Shown: positions 11,486 to 22,900 of the stretch, one piece after another
Layout: every line of letters starts with the position of its first letter
Numbering within the stretch: the stretch's first letter is position 1
DNA from: Begonia masoniana
Taxonomy: Eukaryota > Streptophyta > Magnoliopsida > Cucurbitales > Begoniaceae
Assembly (NCBI GenBank): GCA_022432975.1
Contig: CM039508.1
Span: 13,672,954-13,736,953 of the forward strand
Direction of reading: 5' to 3'
DNA: 64,000 nucleotides
Made by a program: the position numbers and the translations under genes
The notes under the pieces: model-generated
The model's input: the letters and a program-made list of their open reading frames with translations, nothing else
Database searches by the model: none
What the model was told of the DNA's origin: nothing

Positions 11486-12579
11486 GATGGGAACGACGTG
11501 TATTGAGGACCCAATAACCTTCATGGACGAGTAATTCAGACTTAGTAATGCGTTTGATGAATTATAAGAAACTTTACATCCATCGATTTGTTCCAAAAGA
11601 GTTGAACGTATCAAGCAAATGAGGTTGAGTGTTACATGACTTGTGGTTAGAACCTAAGTTATCCATTACACATTCAAAGTTTTTACTTGAAGTGATGGGA
11701 ACGACGTGTATTGAGGACCCAATAACCTTCATGGACGAGTAATTCAGACTTAGTAATGCGTTTGATGAAGTATAAGAAACTTTACTTCAATCGATTTTTT
11801 CAAAAAGAGCTGAACGTATCAAGCAAATGAGGTTGAGTGTTACATGACTTGTAGTTAGAACCTAAGTAATCCATTTCACATTCAAGGTTTTTACTTGAAG
11901 TTATGGGAACGACGTGTAATGAGGACCCAAATAACCTTCATGGACGAGTAATTCAGACTTAGTAATGCGTTTGATGAAGTATAAGAAACTTTACTTCCAT
12001 CGATTTGTTCCAAAAGAGCTGAACGTATCAAGCAAGCAAATGAGGTTGAGTGTTACATGACTTGTGGTTAGAACCTAAGTTATCCATTTCACATTAAAGG
12101 TTTTTACTTGAAGTGATGGGAACGACGTGTATTGAGGACCCAATAACCTTCATGGAAGAGTAATTCAGACATAGTAATGCGTTGATGAAGTATAAGAAAC
12201 TTTACTTCAATAGATTTGTTCCAAAAGAGCTGAACGTATCAAGCAAATGAGGTTGAGTGTTACATGACTTGTGGTTAGAACCTAAGTTATCCATTTCACA
12301 TTCGAGGTTGTTTAATTGTTTTTACTGAAGTGATGGGAACGACGTGTATTGAGAACCCAATAACCTTCATGGAAGAGTAATTCAGACATAGTAATGCGTT
12401 TGATCAAGTATAAGAAACTTTACTTCAATAGATTTGTTCCAAAAGTGCTGAACGTATCAAGCAAATGAGGTTGAGTGTTACATGACTTGTGTTTAGAACC
12501 TAAGTTATCCATTTCACATTCAAGGTTTTTAATTGAAGTGAAGGAAACGACGTGTATTGAGGACCCAATAACCTTCATG

Positions 12580-12659
12580 AAACTACTATTGGGCGATCCT
12601 GAAGTTGATTCCATCTATTGACGTTGGGTCTCACAACAAGTTTGTTGAGGTTTGCATTA
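12580..12659. repeat. 80-bp non-satellite passenger, copy 2
   Basis: Same 80 bp and same junctions as the copy 1,174 bp to the left; it was amplified together with the satellite. Confidence 0.85.
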
Positions 12660-13744
12660 GATGGGAACGACGTGTATTGAGGACCCAATAACCTTCATGG
12701 ACGAGTAATTCAGACTTAGTAATGCGTTTGATGAATTATAAGAAACTTTACATCCATCGATTTGTTCCAAAAGAGTTGAACGTATCAAGCAAATGAGGTT
12801 GAGTGTTACATGACTTGTGGTTAGAACCTAAGTTATCCATTACACATTCAAAGTTTTTACTTGAAGTGATGGGAACGACGTGTATTGAGGACCCAATAAC
12901 CTTCATGGACGAGTAATTCAGACTTAGTAATGCGTTTGATGAAGTATAAGAAACTTTACTTCAATCGATTTTTTCAAAAAGAGCTGAACGTATCAAGCAA
13001 ATGAGGTTGAGTGTTACATGACTTGTAGTTAGAACCTAAGTAATCCATTTCACATTCAAGGTTTTTACTTGAAGTTATGGGAACGACGTGTAATGAGGAC
13101 CCAAATAACCTTCATGGACGAGTAATTCAGACTTAGTAATGCGTTTGATGAAGTATAAGAAACTTTACTTCCATCGATTTGTTCCAAAAGAGCTGAACGT
13201 ATCAAGCAAGCAAATGAGGTTGAGTGTTACATGACTTGTGGTTAGAACCTAAGTTATCCATTTCACATTAAAGGTTTTTACTTGAAGTGATGGGAACGAC
13301 GTGTATTGAGGACCCAATAACCTTCATGTACGAGTAATTCGGACTTAGTAATGCGTTTGATGAAGTATAAGAAACTTTACTTCAATCGATTTTCTCCAAA
13401 AGAGACGAACGTATCAAGCAGATGAGGTTGAGTGTTACATGACTTGTGGTTAGAACCTAAGTTATCCATTTCACATTCGAGGTTTTTACTTGAAGTGATG
13501 GGAACGACGTGTATTGAGAACCCAATAACCTTCATGGAAGAGTAATTCAGACATAGTAATGCGTTTGATCAAGTATAAGAAACTTTTCTTCAATAGATTT
13601 GTTCCAAAAGTGCTGAACGTATCAAGCAAATGAGGTTGAGTGTTACATGACTTGTGTTTAGAACCTAAGTTATCCATTTCACATTCAAGGTTTTTAATTG
13701 AAGTGAAGGAAACGACGTGTATTGAGGACCCAATAACCTTCATG

Positions 13745-13823
13745 AAACTACTATTGGGCGATCCTGAAGTTGATTCCATCTATTGACGTTGGTCTCACAA
13801 CAAGTTTGTTGAGGTTTGCATTA
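13745..13823. repeat. 80-bp non-satellite passenger, copy 3
   Basis: Same segment with one G missing from a GGG run (79 bp), 1,165 bp from copy 2, with identical junctions. Confidence 0.85.
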
Positions 13824-16800
13824 GATGGGAACGACGTGTATTGAGGACCCAATAACCTTCATGGACGAGTAATTCAGACTTAGTAATGCGTTTGATGAAT
13901 TATAAGAAACTTTACATCCATCGATTTGTTCCAAAAGAGTGAACGTATCAAGCAAATGAGGTTGAGTGTTACATGACTTGTGGTTAGAACCTAAGTTATC
14001 CATTACACATTCAAAGTTTTTACTTGTAGTGATGGGAACGACGTGTATTGAGGACCCCATAACCTTCATGGACGAGTAATTCAGACTTAGTAATGCGTTT
14101 GATGAAGTATAAGAAACTTTACTTCAATCGATTTTTTCAAAAGAGCTGAACGAATCAAGCAAATGAGGTTGAGTGTTACATGACTTGTAGTTAGAACCTA
14201 CGTAATCCATTTCACATTCAAGGTTTTTACTTGAAGTTATGGGAACGACGTGTAATGAGGACCCAAATAACCTTCATGGACGAGTAATTCAGACTTAGTA
14301 ATGCGTTTGATGAAGTATAAGAAACTTTACTTCCATCGATTTGTTCCAAAAGAGCTGAACGTATCAAGCAAATGAGGTTGAGTGTTACATGACTTGTGTT
14401 TAGAACCTATGTTATCCATTTCACATTCTAGGTTTTTACTTGAAGTGATGGGAACGACGTGTATTGAGGACCCAATAACCTTCATGGACGAGTAATTCAG
14501 ACTTAGTAATGCGTTTGATGAAGTATAAGAAAATTTACTTCAATCGATTTGCTCCAAAAGGACGAACGTATCAAGCAAATGAGGTTGAGTGTTACATGAC
14601 TTGTGGTTAGAACCTAAGTTATCCATTTCACATTCAAGGTTTTTACTTGAAGTGATGGGAACGACGTGTATTGAGGACCCAATAACCTTCATGGACGAGT
14701 AAATTCAGACTTAGTAATGCGTTTTATGAAGTATAAGAAAGTTTACTTCAATCGATTTGTTCCAAAAGAGCTGAACGTATCAAGCAAATGAGGTTGAGTG
14801 TTACATGACTTGTGGTTAGAACCTAAGTTATCCATTTCACATTCAAGGTTTTTACTGAAGTGATGGGAACGACGTGTATTGAGGACCCATAACCTTCACG
14901 GACGAGTAATTCAGACTTAGTAATGCGTTTGATAGAAGTATAAGAAAATTTACTTCATCGAATTTGTTCAAAAGAGCTGAACGTATCAAGCAAATGAGGT
15001 TGAGTGTTACATGACTTGTGGTTAGAACCTAAGTTATCCATTTCACATTCAAGGTTTTTACTTGAAAGTGATGAGAACGACGTGTATTGAGGACCCAATA
15101 ACCTTCATGGACGAGTAATTAAGACTTAGTAATGCGTTTGACGAAGTATAAGAAACTTAACTTCAATCGATTTGTTTCAAAAGAGCTGAACGTATCAAGC
15201 AAATGAGGTTGAGTGTCACATGACTTGTGGTTTGAACCTAAGTTAATCATTTCACATTCAAGGTTTTTACTTGAAGTGATGAGAACAACGTGTATTGAGG
15301 ACCCAATACCTTCATGGACGAGTAATTAAGACTTAGTAATGCGTTTGACGAAGTATAGAAACTTACTTCAATCGATTTGTTCCAAAAGAGCTAACGTATC
15401 AAGCAAATGAGGTTGAGTGTTACATGACTTGTGTTAGAACCTAAGTTATCCATTTCACATTCAAGGTTTTTACTTGAAAGTGATGGAGAACAACGTGTAT
15501 TGAGGACCCAATAACCTTCATGGACGAGTAATTCAGACTAGTAATGCGTTTGACGAAGTATAAGAAACTTTACTACAATCGATTTGTTCCAAAATAGCTG
15601 AACGTATCAAGCAAATCAGGTTGAGTGTTACATGACTTGTGGTTTGAACCTAAGTTATTCATTTCACATTCAAGGTTTTTACTTGAAGTGATGAGAACGA
15701 CGTGTATTGAGGACCCAATAACCTTCATGGACGAGTAATTCAGACTTAGTAATGCGTTTGACGAAGTATAAGAAACTTTACTTCAATCGATTTGTTCAAA
15801 AGAGCTGAACGTATCAAGCAAATGAGGTTGAGTAGTTACATGACTTGTGGTTAGAACCTAAGTTATCCATTTCACATTCAAGGTTTTTACTTGAAGTGAT
15901 GGAACGACGTGTATTGAGGACTCAATAACCTTCATGGACGAGTAATTAAGACTAAGAAATGCGTTTGACGAAGTATAAGAAACTTTACTTCAATCGATTT
16001 GTTCCAAAAGAGCTGAACGTATCAAGCAAATCAGGTTGAGTGTTACATGACTTGTGGTTAGAACCTAAGTTATCCATTTCACATTCAAGGTTTTACTTGA
16101 AGTGATGGAACGACGTGTATTGAGGACCCAATAACCTTCATGGACGAGTAATTCAGACTTAGTAATGCGTTTTGGAAGTATAAGAAACTTAATTTCAATC
16201 GATTTGTTTCAAAAGGCTGAACGTATCAAGCAAATGAGGTTGAGTGTACATGACTTGTGGTTAGAACCTAAGTTTATCCATTTCACATTCAAGGTTTTTT
16301 ACTTGAAGTGATGAGACAACGTGTATTGAGGACCCAATAACCTTCATGGACGAGTAATTAAGACTTAGTAATGCGTTTGACGAAGTATAAGAAACTTTAC
16401 TTCAATCGATTTGTTCCAAAAGAGATAAACGTATCAAGCAAATGAGGTTTAGTGTTACATGACTTGTGGTTAGAACCTAAGTTATTCATTTCACATTCAA
16501 GGTTTTTACTTAAAGTGATGAGAACAACGTGTATTGAGGACCCAAAACCTTCATGGACGAGTAATTCAGACTAAGTAATGCGTTTGACGAAGTATAAGAA
16601 ACTTAACTTCAATCGATTTGTTTCAAAAGAGCTGAACGTATCAAGCAAATGAGGTTGAGTGTTACATGACTTGTGGTTAGAACCTAAGCTATCCATTTCA
16701 CATTCAAGGTTTTACTTGAAATGTCGAGAACGACGTGTATTGAGGACCCAATAACCTTCATGGACGAGTAATTAAGACTAGTAATGCGTTTGACGAAGTA

Positions 16801-17434
16801 TAAGAAACTTTACTTCAATCGATTTGTTCCAAAAGAGGCTGAACGTATCAAGCAAATGAGGTTGAGAGTTACATGACTTGTGGTTAGAACCTAAGTTATC
16901 CATTTCACATTCAAGGTTTTTACTTGAAGTGACGACAACGACGTGTATTTAGTTCCCAATAACGTTCATGGACGAGTAATTCAGACTTAGTAATGCGTTT
17001 TGGTGAAGTATAAGAAACTTTATTTCAATCGATTTGTTTCAAAAGTGCTGAACGTATCACGCAAATGAGGTTGAGAGTACAGGACTGAGGTTAGAACCTA
17101 AGTTATCCATTTCACATTCAAGGTTTTTACTTGAAGTGATGGGAACGACTTGTATTGAGGACCCAATAACCTTCATGGACGAGTAAATCAGACTTAGTAA
17201 TGCGTTTTATGAAGTATAAGAACGTTTATTTCAATCGATTTGCTCCAAAGAGCTGAACGTATCAAGCAAATGAGGTTGAGTGTTACATGACTTGTGGTTA
17301 GAACCTAAGTATCCATTTCACATTCAAGGTTTTTACATGAAGTGATGGGAACGACGTGTATTGAGGACCCAATAACCTTCATGGACGAGTAATTCAGACT
17401 TAGTAATGCGTTTGATGCAGTATAAGAAACTTTA

Positions 17435-17846
17435 TGATGTGATCCAAGCAGCGACAAAACCCAAGCCCAAGGGCAACGATCCAATGAGGACATTGGCGGC
17501 CCAATGACCCGGTCCAAAGCTAAGAAGATGCGTGAGGCCTTGCAAGGATTAATTTAGAGATCCAAGGGAGAGAGGAAGCCGCGACAACTTGATCTAAAAC
17601 TATTGAATGTGCGAGGATGAAGATATTCAAATCACGTAGAAGCAAGGGAGGCCAAAGATGCATGAAGATTTACATGTGCCATGCACATGCAGTGCAAGAA
17701 TTAAAAGTTCACATGAGAAGCACATGCAAATCCAAAGAAATCACGTATAAGAGATTTTATCCGACAGAATCTACTCCAAATCAATTCAAAATCATATTCA
17801 AACGTGATATAATATTTATCATGCAAAGGCTCATTATCTCACGATT
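17435..17846 (+). mobile_element. LTR, family B-like with short start, plus strand, truncated by gap
   Basis: Begins TGATGTGATCC directly after satellite. The first bases encode DVIQAATKPKPKGNDP and, after a one-base shift, GGPMTRSKAKKMREALQGLI followed by a stop, the canonical end of a plant Ty3/gypsy polyprotein. From about 17600 it aligns with the reverse complement of family B LTRs (TTTACATGTG, AAGCACATGCAAATCC, ATCACGTATAAGAGATTTTA). Unlike the B copies it lacks the 333-bp start extension. It runs into a 100-N gap, and sequence beyond the gap does not resemble a B LTR end. Confidence 0.75.
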
Positions 17847-17946
17847 NNNNNNNNNNNNNNNNNNNNNNNNNNNNNNNNNNNNNNNNNNNNNNNNNNNNNN
17901 NNNNNNNNNNNNNNNNNNNNNNNNNNNNNNNNNNNNNNNNNNNNNN
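17847..17946. other. Assembly gap (100 N)
   Basis: Exactly 100 unknown bases inside or just after an LTR, at the place where satellite polarity changes. Confidence 0.99.
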
Positions 17947-18320
17947 TAAGGAATAAAGGGGATACGTATTAGGGTGTACACTTCAGGAAGGAAATGTCGA
18001 ACGATAGTGCATTTTGTGCTAAACCGACGAGGTATGAAATGTCGACTACTCGAGGATTACAGAATTAAGTGGACGAACCATGGCAAATCAAGTGTTTAAG
18101 TGTGACCAGTGGGTCGACACTACTTATAGTGTCGAATAGTCACTTATCAGTGTCAACCACACCACTTTATTTTTAAAAATTTACACTCGGCGCTACGCGA
18201 AGGATGACGTTTGCAGTGTTATAGTGTTATGGATTTGTTCTAGTCTTGATATATAAATCATTAAGTGTATCTTCCCTTAGTGTCGATGAGATAATCATGA
18301 TGTTAGTTTTGTAGTTAGAC

Positions 18321-18323
<3 letters not shown>
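17947..18323. other. Unidentified non-satellite segment
   Basis: About 377 bp with no similarity to the satellite or to the LTRs of this window. It holds nested short inverted and direct repeats around GTGTCGA (near 18100-18150). No coding frame of note. It could be interior or end sequence of whatever lies in the gap. Confidence 0.5.

Positions 18324-18352
<29 letters not shown>
18324..18352. repeat. Poly(T) tract, 29 bp
   Basis: An uninterrupted T run joins the unknown segment to plus-polarity satellite, which begins at CTTATACTTCATC. It could reflect a retroposon tail inserted in minus orientation, but no retroposon body was recognised to its right. Confidence 0.9.
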
Positions 18353-19056
18353 CTTATACTTCATCAAACGCATTACTAAGTCTTAATTACTCGTCCATGA
18401 AGGTTATTGGGTCCTCAATACACGTCGTTCCCATCACTTCAAGTAAAAACCTGAATGTGAAATGGTAACTTAGGTTCTAACCACAAGTCATGTAACACTC
18501 AACCTCATTTGCTTGATACGTTCAGCACTTTTGGAGCAAATCGATTGAAGTAAAGTTTCTTATACTTCATCAACGCATTACTAAGTCTTAATTACTCGTC
18601 CATGAAGATTATTGGGTCCTCAATACACGTCGTTCCCATCACTTCTAGTTAAAACCTTGAATGTGAAATGGATAACTTAGGTTCTAACCACAAGTCAAGT
18701 AACACTCAACCTCATTTGCTTGATACGTTCAGCTCTTTTGGAGGCAAATCGATTGAAGTTAAAGTTTCTTATACTTTATCAACGCATTACTAAGTCTTAA
18801 TTACTCGTCCATGAAGATTATTGGGTCCTCATACACGTCGTTCCCATCACTTCAAGTAAAAACCTTGAATGTGAAATGGATAACTTAGGTTCTAACCACA
18901 AGTCAGTAACACTCAACCTCATTTTCTTGATACGTTCAGCTCTTTTGGAGCAAATCGATTGAAGTAAAGTTTCTTATACTTCATCAACGCATTACTAAGT
19001 CTGAATTACTCGTCCAGTAAGGTTATTGGGTCCTCAATACACGTCGTTCTCGTCAT
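18353..19056 (+). repeat. 208-bp satellite, plus polarity (~3.4 monomers)
   Basis: Plus-polarity monomers of the GTTCCCATC subtype with several one-base deletions (CATCAACGC in place of CATCAAACGC). They mark the start of the third polarity domain. Confidence 0.95.
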
Positions 19057-19924
19057 TGATTAGTCAAAGGATCAACAAGGACAATCAAGAAGCAATAGGG
19101 AGCCAAGATCCATTGATGATATAGGAGGACCAATGACGAATCAGAAGAAGAATAAGCAAAAGACTACACTTTTTAATCAAAGACATCCAGACAAGGAATC
19201 ATCACAAAATGTGGCAACGAGCAATAATATTCTAAGTGTTTTAATAACCCCGACAAGGACTTGAAAAGAAGCCCAAAACGAAGCCCCCCAAACGAAGTCT
19301 CACAATAAAAGACTTTCCCCACATGGTCACCCAACAGGCCTACTCTAGCCCAAATTTTTTTTAACTTCAAGTTCTTACAATGCCACACCATTGGGCTAGG
19401 CCCCAATCTGAATGAACTCGAGCACTCACGTTACTTAACCCTAATCCCCCGCTGCCACCATCCACTTTGGCACCACTTCCAATTTTCCCTTCTCTTATTT
19501 TTGGAAACTTTCCTGATTGTCTAATTAGGATCTTTTGATTATTGCTAATTATTTTTATTACTCCTTTTAGTTTTTATCCCTTCGCCTATTAAGGAGCTGT
19601 AATAGATTTTAGAGACTTTTGAATGATTGAGTTGTATTAAGCTTTTGCTTTGAGGTGAGTCCTTATAATTCTCTTCTTGAGTTTGGATTAGAACTTGATC
19701 TTATTCAAGATTCTTGAAAAGATCGAACGTGATAGCTTTTAGGTTCACACCAACGAGTGTGGGTCGGGTCTAGACTCTTTTCTGATAAACTTGGTTCCAT
19801 CGCTATCTATGATTGGGGTAAAGTTCCTTCTTCTTATTCTTGCGAATCAATAAAGGCAATATTCCTTTGGAATTCCGTATTGCTGTGTTGGGTCTAAGAT
19901 CTTTAATATTCTTAGGTTTAATCA
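19057..19924 (+). mobile_element. Solo LTR, family E, plus strand (~868 bp)
   Basis: A non-satellite block with TG...CA ends interrupts a monomer at GTCA/CTTCAAG. Its start reads, in the same codon phase as the other gypsy LTRs, a short tail containing DDIGGPMTNQKKNK, with one early stop. Near its end GGAATTCCGTATTGCTGTG matches the AATTCCGCGTTGTTG block at the end of family B and D LTRs, so it is a related gypsy LTR. A clean 5-bp target duplication is not visible (GTCAT on the left, CACTT on the right), so the exact ends may be off by a few bases or decayed. Confidence 0.75.
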
Positions 19925-22900
19925 CACTTCAAAGTTTAAAACTTGAATGTGAAATGGATAACTTAGGTTCTAACAAAAAAGTCACGTAACACTCAACCTC
20001 ATTTGCTTGATAAGTTCAGCTCTTTTGGAGCAAATCGATTGAAGTAAGTTTCTTATACTTCATCAAACGCATTACTAAGTTGATTCGTACCCTGAAGGTT
20101 ATTGGGTCCTCAATACACGTCGTTCCCATCACTTCAAGTAAAAACCTTGAAGTGAAATGGATAACTTAGGTTCTAACCACAAGTCATGTAACACTCAACC
20201 TCATTTGCTTGATACGTTCAGCTCTTTTGGAGCAAATCGATTGAAGTAAAGTTTCTTATACTTCATCAAACGCATTACTAAGTTTTAATTACTCGTCCAT
20301 GAAGATTATTGGGTCCTCAATACACGTCGTTCCCGTCACTTCAAGTAAAAAAACCTGAATGTGAAATGGATAACTTAGGTTCTAACCATGAGTCATGTAA
20401 CACTCAACCTCATTTGCTTGATACGTTCAGCTCTTTTGGAGCAAATCGATTGAAGTAAAGTTTCTTATACTTCATCAAACGCATTACTAAGTCTTAATTA
20501 CTCGTCCATGAAGATTATTGGGTCCTCAATACACGTCGTTCCCATCACTTCAAGTAAAAACCTTGAATGTGAAATGGATAACTTAGGTTCTAACCACAAG
20601 TCATGTAACACTCAACCTCATTTGCTTGATACGTTCAGCTCTTTTGGAGCAAATCGATTGAAGTAAAGTTTCTTTACATCATCAAAACACATTACTAAGT
20701 TTTAATTACTCATCCGTGAAGGTTATTGGGTCCTCAATACACGTCGTTCCCGTCACTTCAAGTAAAAACCTTGAATGTGAAATGGATAACTTAGGTTCTA
20801 ACCATGAGTCATGTAACACTCAACCTCATTTGCTTGATACGTTCAGCTCTTTTGGAACAAATCGATTGAAGTAAAGTTTCTTATACTTCATCAAACGCAT
20901 TACTAAGTCTTAATTACTCGTCCATGAAGGTTATTGGGTACTCAATACACGTCGTTCTCGACACTTCAAGTAAAAACCTTGAATGTGAAATGGATAACTT
21001 AGGTTCTAACCACAAGTCATGTACACTCAACCTCATTTGCTTGATACGTTCAGCTCTTTTGGAGCAAATCGATTGAAGTAAGTTTCTTATACTTCATCAA
21101 ACGCATTACTAAGTTTAATTACTCGTCCATGAAGGTTATTGGGTACTCAATACACGTCGTTCTCGACACTTCAAGTAAAAACCTTGAATGTGAAATGGAT
21201 AACTTAGGTTCTAACCACAAGTCATGTAACACTCAACCTCATTTGCTTGATACGTTCAGCTCTTTTGGAGCAAATCGATTGAAGTAAAGTTTCTTATACT
21301 TCATCAAACGCATTACTAAGTCTTAATTACTCGTCCATGAAGGTTATTGGGTCCTCAATACACGTCGTTCTCGACACTTCAAGTAAAAACCTTGAATGTG
21401 AAATGGATAACTTAGGTTCTAACCACAAGTCATGTAACACTCAACCTCATTTGCTTGATACGTTCAGCTCTTTTGGAGCAATCGATTGAAGTAAAGTTTC
21501 TTATACATCATCAAACGCTTACTATGTCTTAATTATTCGTCCATGAAGGTTATTGGGTACTCAATACACGTCGTTTCAATCACTTCAAGTAAAAACCTTG
21601 AATGTGAAATGGATAACTTAGGTTATAACCACAAGTCATGTAACACTCAACTTCATTTGATTGATACGTTCAGCTCTTTTGGAGCAAATCAATTGAAGTA
21701 AAGTTTCTTATACTTTATCAAACGCATTACTAAGTCTGAATTACTCGTCCATGAAAGTTATTGGGTACTCAATACACGTCGTTCTCATCACTTCAAGTAA
21801 AAACTTGAATGTGAAATGCATAACTTAGGTTATAACCACAAGTCATGTAACACTCAACCTCATTTGCTTGATACGTTCAGCTCTTTTGGAGCAAATCGAT
21901 GAAGTAAAGTTCTTATACTTTATCAAACGCATTACTAAGTCTGAATTACTCGTCCATGAAGGTTATTGGGTACTCAATACACGTCGTTCTCATCACTTCA
22001 AGTAAAAACCTGAATGTGAAATGGATAACTTAGGTTCTAACCACAAGTCATGTAACACTCAACCTCATTGCTTGATATGTTCAGCTCTTTTGGAACAAAT
22101 CGATTGAAGTAAAGTTCTTATACTTCATCAAAGCATTACTAAGTCTTAATTACTCGTCAATGAAGATTATTGGGTCCTCAATACACGTCGTCTCATCACT
22201 CAAGTTAAAACCTGAATGTGAATAGGATAACTTAGGTTCTAACCACAAGTCATGTAACACTCAACCTCATTTGCTTGATACTTTCAGCTCTTTTGGAGCA
22301 AATCGATTGAAGTAAAGTTTCTTTATACTTCATCAACGCATTACTAAGTCTTAATTACTCGTCCATGAAGGTATTGGGTCCTCATACACGTCGTTCGTCA
22401 TCAATTCCAAGTTAAACCTTGAATGTGAAATGGCATAAACTTAGGTTTCAACCACAAGTCATGTACACTCCACCTCATTTGCTTGATACGGTCAGCATCT
22501 TGTTGGAGCAAATCGATTTGAAGTAAAGTTTCTTATACTTCCCTCAAACGCATACTAACGTCTAATACTCGTCATGAAGGTTATTAGGTCCTCAATACAC
22601 GTCGTTCTCATCACTTCAAGTAAAAAACCTGAATGTGAAATGGATAAACTGAGGTTCTAACCACAAGTCATGTACACATCAACCTCATTTGCTTGATAGT
22701 TCAGCTCTTTGGAGCAAATCGATGAAGTAAAGTTTCTTATTACTTCATCAAAAGCATTACTAAGTCTTAATTACTCGTCCATGAAGGTTATTGGGTCCTC
22801 AATACACGTCGTTCTCATCACTTCAAGTAAAAAACCTTGAATGTGAAATGGATAAATTAGGTTCTAACCACAAGTCATGTAACACTCAACCTCATTGCTG

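Larger units (their letters stand above)
10681..14182 (-). repeat. Higher-order repeat, three units of 1,162-1,174 bp
   Basis: The private variant GACTTGTAGTTAGAACC occurs at 10681, 11846, 13020 and 14182, and other unit-specific variants (a duplicated AAGCAAGC, ATAGATTTG, GGAAACGACG) recur in the same order. Each unit holds about five and a quarter monomers plus an 80-bp non-satellite passenger. The third unit has one monomer in a different version (near 13320-13440). Confidence 0.9.
10614..17434 (-). repeat. 208-bp satellite array S2, minus polarity (~33 monomers)
   Basis: Continuous minus-polarity monomers with landmark GATGGGAACGACGTG (the GTTCCCATC subtype, as in S1). It contains the 1.17-kb higher-order repeat at its left end. 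From about 15300 to 17100 monomers carry many one-base indels and the subtype shifts toward GATGAGAAC. It ends at the LTR at 17435. No genes. Confidence 0.96.

Noticed and set aside
18324..18352. Poly(T) as the tail of a LINE or SINE
   Set aside because: In minus orientation the element body should lie to the right, where normal satellite begins; no body or target duplication was seen.
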